A stretch of DNA of 64,000 nucleotides from Pedobacter petrophilus (GTDB lineage: Bacteria; Bacteroidota; Bacteroidia; Sphingobacteriales; Sphingobacteriaceae). Shown here piece by piece: positions 60,166 to 64,000 of the stretch. Position numbers and translations under genes: made by a program. The notes beneath the pieces were generated by a model. That model ran no database searches. It saw nothing but the letters and a program-made list of their open reading frames with translations, and was not told where the DNA came from. Position 1 is the first letter of the stretch. Every line of letters begins with the position of its first letter. Where the stretch lies: NCBI RefSeq assembly GCF_009674725.1, contig NZ_WKKH01000007.1, positions 124,001 through 188,000 of the forward strand, written 5' to 3'.

Positions 60166-61434
60166 TTAATTCTCAAAAAGATATCCACTATACGCCAGAC
60201 CCTTCGCTACACTTTTAAAATTATCGCCAGAATTTAGCGGGATGTGCGGGAATTTGCTTTTAAACAGATTTTGAATGGCCGCAACCATCGATGTTCCGCC
60301 GGTTAAAAACAGGCAGTCGATATCTTCTGGTTTAATTTGATGGGTTTCCATGAAACTTGTGAGGTAAGCTTCGATTTTGTTTACATCTTTTTCGATGATG
60401 CCATTGTATTGATTAAGGGTGATTTTTTCATCAATTTCGATGCCCATATTATGATATTGAAAATCAGATTCCTGTTGATCTGAGAGTTCGATCTTCGTTT
60501 TCTCAATGGATCTGAAAACAGAATAGCCCAAATTGTGATCCACCAATGTAATCAGGTTTTTAAATTTCGGGTCGTTCCCCGAGTAATAATAATAATCTTC
60601 AATCTCCTTCTGGATTTTCAGACCATTAAAGAAATTCATTTTATCCCAGGTACAAATGTTGGCAAAGAGCGATTTCGGAACATTTAAAACCTTCCCGGGA
60701 GTAGCCTCGTACATCGTGTTCTTGCCAAAGTACGGCGTTCCGCGATCCCACATCATGGCAGAATCCAAACTGTCGCCACCAATATAAATACCGCCCGAAG
60801 CGATCATATCATTTTTTCGGTCTTTACTGCCTACCTTTTCCGGATCAAGAATCAGGTAAGTGAAATCTGTGGTACCGCCACCTAAATCGGCAACCAATAC
60901 CCGTTCTTTATTTTTAATGGTTTTCTCGTAAGCAAATGCTGCGCCAATGGGTTCAAACTGGAAACGCACTTCAGTAAAGCCGGCCATTTCTGCGGCTTTT
61001 TTTAACCTGGTCTGCGCCAGCGTATCTTTAGCGGTATTGTCATCATCAAAGAAAACCGGACGACCAATTACTGCCCGCTCGCATTCTTCACCAATAATGT
61101 CATCTGCTTTGCCTTTCAGATCCTTTAAAATAAGCATTACTAAATCTGATGCGGTATAGCGTTTATTGTGGATTCTGGTTTCGGTAAAGGTGGTTCTGGA
61201 AAGGATCTGTTTAATGGATTTGATAAACCGCCCCTTCATGCCATCATTCAAATAAGCATCGATGGCTTTCTCACCAACGATATGATTTTCGCCGTCTACA
61301 AAACTTTTTGTCTCAGTAAAATAAATTAACGATGGAATGGAGATTGTATCAATAATTTCTTTTTTCTGCTCATCATAAATAGAGAGTGCAGAGTTGGTGG
61401 TTCCAAAATCGATTCCGTATAAAAAGTTACCCAT
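60166..61434 (-). CDS. Hsp70-family protein (YegD-like)
   Basis: 422 residues. Actin-like ATPase motifs: LYGIDFGTTNSALSIY (phosphate 1), RVLVADLGGGTTDFTYLIL (phosphate 2), EPIGAAFAYEKTI (connect) and DCLFLTGGTSMVAAIQNLF (adenosine). The substrate-binding and lid domains of DnaK are absent, as in YegD-type proteins. Function unknown, probably a specialised chaperone. No DnaJ or GrpE is near. Confidence 0.92.
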   Translation of the reverse strand: MGNFLYGIDFGTTNSALSIYDEQKKEIIDTISIPSLIYFTETKSFVDGENHIVGEKAIDAYLNDGMKGRFIKSIKQILSRTTFTETRIHNKRYTASDLVMLILKDLKGKADDIIGEECERAVIGRPVFFDDDNTAKDTLAQTRLKKAAEMAGFTEVRFQFEPIGAAFAYEKTIKNKERVLVADLGGGTTDFTYLILDPEKVGSKDRKNDMIASGGIYIGGDSLDSAMMWDRGTPYFGKNTMYEATPGKVLNVPKSLFANICTWDKMNFFNGLKIQKEIEDYYYYSGNDPKFKNLITLVDHNLGYSVFRSIEKTKIELSDQQESDFQYHNMGIEIDEKITLNQYNGIIEKDVNKIEAYLTSFMETHQIKPEDIDCLFLTGGTSMVAAIQNLFKSKFPHIPLNSGDNFKSVAKGLAYSGYLFEN

Positions 61435-61906
61435 GTAAACTTGAATTTAAATTTTCTTAGCATTCCTCTCGAACAAAATGATCAAACCAGATTTAGAGAA
61501 ATAGGAGGGGTAATCCCCGATAACATTCTGCTCAAAATCAACGCATTAATTCGCTGGGATATAGTCCAGGAAAATTCGCTTTAATTCTTTAATCTGTTAA
61601 TGATCATTTATTGATCTCGAATGTGCTGCTGTTTCCTGAACCATGCTTCATCGTTTTAAATCATATAAAGGCAACATTTGGGCAAATATCTGTAATTTTA
61701 ATGAAGCTATCCACCAAAAGTTTTCAACGGTTAATTTAAGTTTTCGGTGATGTTTGCGCTGGCGATGTTTCGCTAAAAGGGCTTTCAGATCGTATCTATG
61801 AAAAAATATTTTACTGTGAATCAGTGGTTTCGGTTGGCAGGGCATGGGTTTGTTTAAATGCTTATTGTTTTTTATAAAATATTTCTATCTTTGCAGCCTC
61901 AATAAT
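61435..61906. other. Intergenic region before tRNA-Lys
   Basis: 472 bases. A 65-codon minus frame at 61648-61845 (MPCQPKPLIHSKIFFHR) is not recognised. GGGGTAATCCCC near 61507 forms a small hairpin. The tRNA promoter occupies the right end. Confidence 0.45.
61865..61893 (+). promoter_or_regulatory. tRNA-Lys promoter
   Basis: TTG at 61865-61867 and TATCTTTG at 61886-61893, 18 bases apart, match the Bacteroidota consensus; transcription would start about 6 bases before the tRNA. Confidence 0.7.
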
Positions 61907-61979
61907 GATTCCGTAGCTCAGCTGGTAGAGCATTACACTTTTAATGTAGTGGTCCTGGGTTCGAATCCCAGCGGGATCA
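61907..61979 (+). tRNA. tRNA-Lys (UUU)
   Basis: 73 bases. Acceptor GATTCCG pairs with CGGGATC (one G-U), D-arm GCTCAGCTGGTAGAGC, anticodon loop with TTT after ACAC, T-arm CTGGGTTCGAATCCCAG, discriminator A. CCA is not encoded. The sequence is intact and standard. Confidence 0.97.
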
Positions 61980-62002
61980 CACCAAAGACTATCAAAACGT
62001 AT

Positions 62003-62034
62003 AAAACCCTGCAATCGCACGATTAGCAGGGTTT
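62003..62034 (+). terminator. Terminator after tRNA-Lys
   Basis: AAAACCCTGC (62003-62012) pairs with GCAGGGTTTT (62025-62034), loop of 12, followed by T. Confidence 0.8.
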
Positions 62035-62706
62035 TTGCTTTTAGGGAATTGCCAAAAATCACATGAATCCACAAAACTTTGGTGAGTGATTCGGTGAGTA
62101 AGGCAAAAACGGTTAAAATTGACTCACCGAATGATGCATAATCATTTAATGTAAAGGTTGTTACAAACTGAACATCTAGTGTAGATTTAGTTGCAAAGCT
62201 ATGTCTGGATCATGATCGCCTTAGATACATTTATAATTGCAAACATTAAATAGCTTCGGTCATCTATCCACAGAAATAAGTCTCCTGTTTAAGAGGTAAC
62301 TCTCGGCCTTGAAAATTAACAATCAATCCATGGCCTTCAATTACAGCAATATTGAAACACCATTTGGTAGTACCGATTTCCCCGTTACAGAAGTATCACT
62401 AGTTAAATTATCGAGTATCTATGGTTTTTTGCTAAAATATGATAACCTTTTAGCGACATCATACTCTTCACCTTGGAAAACGGCAATTAATCTTAAACTG
62501 TAATAAAAAAAAATATTTGATTTGGATGGCCGATTGTTGGCATATAGCTACTACGTATAGCTTTTTTGGAAGTCAATTTTTATGTATCCGATTATGGATA
62601 GATTATTAACTTTATTAATGAACAGACTGGACTGACCATAGTTCGCATTTTTACAATGATATCCCTTAATTAATAACTAGTTTTACTACTACCTCATAAA
62701 GATAAA
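62035..62706. other. Gene-free stretch after tRNA-Lys
   Basis: 672 bases. It contains an inverted repeat ATTCGGTGAGT (62089-62099) and ACTCACCGAAT (62122-62132) next to GGTGAGTGATTCGGTGAG, and a 64-codon frame at 62309-62503 without resemblance to known proteins. No integrase is visible. Confidence 0.5.
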
Positions 62707-64000
62707 ATGAAATATAGTAATAATTATCGTAAAACTACTCTAGGCATAATTGCATATTTATTGGTCTTTAATTGTGGCTATGTTGGAGCACAGTCAGGCA
62801 GAACTACCAATAATAAACCTTTATTTGGCAAATGGGGAGTTGAGACTCAGTTCATAAGTAGTAAGATACTTCCTGGAGACGATTTTTATAGATATGTAAA
62901 TGAAGGATGGTTAACTACTAAGACGATCCCAGCAGGAGCTTCAGGACTGAGCAATTATAGCGAAGCCAAAAAAGTTGTAAACGAGAGGATATCGGATTTG
63001 ATCACGAAGGAGGCTAATGAAAATATTTCCTCTAGACCTCTTCAACAAGTGCGAGACCTTTATCATGGGTATGTTGATACATCCAAAATCGAGATTATGG
63101 GGGTTAGCCGCATTGAGCAGGAAGTAAGACGTATACTTTCAATCAGGAGCTATGAGGATATAGCGGCGTGGATGGCAGATCCAAAATCCTTCTCAATTGT
63201 ATCCGTTCACACTGAACCTGACATAAACAACAGAAGCAGATTCTTGGTGACTTTAAGCGAAAGCGGCATTGGTCTGCCTTCGCCTTTGTTTTATCAAAAG
63301 AAAGATGGCGCATATCCTGGCTATCGTGAAGCTTATAAGGAATACATCATGCACGTATTGAAGCTTATTGGTATTACAGATGCCGAAAGGCGGGCAAATG
63401 ATATTATTGAGATAGAAACAAAGTTGGCCTCACTACAATGGACGCCTGCGCAAATGCGTGACAGCAAGACCAATTCACATCTGATGGCGACCACCGAACT
63501 AGATTCTTACGCTCCAGGCTTTCCATGGAAAGCATTCCTTGAAGAAAGACAGGTAGCAAACGTGAAAGAAGTGGTATTACAGGCGGACCTTGCCATCAAA
63601 GCAAAAGCAGCTCTTTTTGCAGTCACTCCAGTAGAAGTCTGGGCATCCTATCTCGCATTTCACTGGATAGTCAACCATTCAACCGTATTGCCATCTAAGT
63701 TCCGGAAAAGTCAATTTGATTTTTATTCGAGGACACTAAACGGGATCTCAAAGGATATTCCTAGGGAACAAAAAGCAGTCCTGTATGTTAACAGTCGTAT
63801 AGGTCAGCTTGTAGGAAAATTATACGTGGAACGGTATTTTTCAAATGAATATAAGAAGAGCACCCAAAAAATGGTAGAGTACGTTCACAAAGCCTTTAAA
63901 TCAAGGCTAGAGAAACTGGACTGGCTTGATGAAAGCAGTAGAAGTGAAGCAATAGCTAAGCTTAATGCTGTCACCTTTAGGATCGGATATCCAGATACAT
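62707..64000 (+). CDS. M13 family metallopeptidase (neprilysin-like), cut by the window end
   Basis: About 431 codons from the ATG at 62707; a signal peptide is followed by GDDFYRYVNEGWLTTKTIPAG, the standard start of the M13 domain. Then come PLQQVRDLYHGYVD, LLPSPL-like GIGLPSPLFYQKKDG, TKLASLQWTPAQMRDSKTN, and VGKLYVERYFSNEYKKS. The HExxH zinc site lies beyond the right edge. It should be a periplasmic or surface peptidase. Confidence 0.9.
   Translation, partial: MKYSNNYRKTTLGIIAYLLVFNCGYVGAQSGRTTNNKPLFGKWGVETQFISSKILPGDDFYRYVNEGWLTTKTIPAGASGLSNYSEAKKVVNERISDLITKEANENISSRPLQQVRDLYHGYVDTSKIEIMGVSRIEQEVRRILSIRSYEDIAAWMADPKSFSIVSVHTEPDINNRSRFLVTLSESGIGLPSPLFYQKKDGAYPGYREAYKEYIMHVLKLIGITDAERRANDIIEIETKLASLQWTPAQMRDSKTNSHLMATTELDSYAPGFPWKAFLEERQVANVKEVVLQADLAIKAKAALFAVTPVEVWASYLAFHWIVNHSTVLPSKFRKSQFDFYSRTLNGISKDIPREQKAVLYVNSRIGQLVGKLYVERYFSNEYKKSTQKMVEYVHKAFKSRLEKLDWLDESSRSEAIAKLNAVTFRIGYPDT

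Noticed and set aside
61648..61845. 65-codon minus-strand frame near tRNA-Lys
   Set aside because: Basic composition but no recognisable family and no start context.
62309..62503. 64-codon plus-strand frame after tRNA-Lys
   Set aside because: Begins with TTG; no family resemblance, probably chance.

Overview
The window looks like a chromosomal segment of a Bacteroidota bacterium, most likely Sphingobacteriaceae (Pedobacter-like). This rests on an adjacent SusC/SusD pair, promoters of the TTG-N19-TAnnTTTG type with almost no Shine-Dalgarno signal, a GENTYALAA tmRNA tag, a ligand-binding-propeller/AraC regulator, a DUF1573 protein, a fused E1 alpha/beta dehydrogenase and low GC. No phage, plasmid, CRISPR or complete insertion sequence was found.

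Layout. 1-8.3 kb: the end of a secreted sugar dehydrogenase, a divergent quinone-reductase-like/HxlR pair, a Crp-type regulator, a serine hydrolase, and a decayed stretch (a broken DUF2306 gene, a frameshifted alpha/beta hydrolase and a shuffled partial copy of the serine hydrolase 5' end). 7.5-13.2 kb: small envelope proteins and a TPR histidine kinase/LuxR regulator pair. 13.7-21.4 kb: a redox/electrophile-response neighbourhood with a MarR-GNAT fusion, DUF2000, an AraC regulator, a zinc-independent MDR reductase, pirin, an NmrA-type reductase, an Old Yellow Enzyme, a second HxlR and a SnoaL-like protein. Three of these genes share a nearly identical operator plus -7 box at fixed spacing.

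21.4-31.1 kb: a VanW protein, a GH31 alpha-xylosidase/alpha-glucosidase with its membrane-bound sensor regulator, the tmRNA gene ssrA with a heptamer tandem repeat in its precursor leader, an aminotransferase and a DUF1573 protein. 31.3-37.8 kb: E1 alpha-beta dehydrogenase, a TPR histidine kinase and a convergent LytTR regulator, and DUF1684. 37.9-46.2 kb: an aromatic amino acid cluster on the minus strand (S4 protein, aroB, sterol-desaturase-like gene, pheA, DAHP synthase/chorismate mutase, aroA, aroC). The pheA leader carries what reads as a complete classical transcription attenuator: a promoter with ideal spacing, a 20-residue leader peptide with 9 Phe/Tyr residues, an antiterminator and a terminator. 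Every spacer in this cluster holds repeats, including six copies of a ~137 bp unit.

46.3-50 kb: proline dehydrogenase, DUF962, a HAD hydrolase and an AraC regulator. 50.6-60 kb: a trehalose/alpha-glucoside locus with a GH37 trehalase convergent to a GH65 enzyme, then SusD and SusC. Upstream lie an internally deleted GH13 alpha-glucosidase remnant and a frameshifted LacI remnant, which look like lost parts of the same locus. 60-64 kb: an Hsp70-family protein, tRNA-Lys(UUU), a gene-poor stretch, and the N-terminal part of an M13 metallopeptidase running off the right end.
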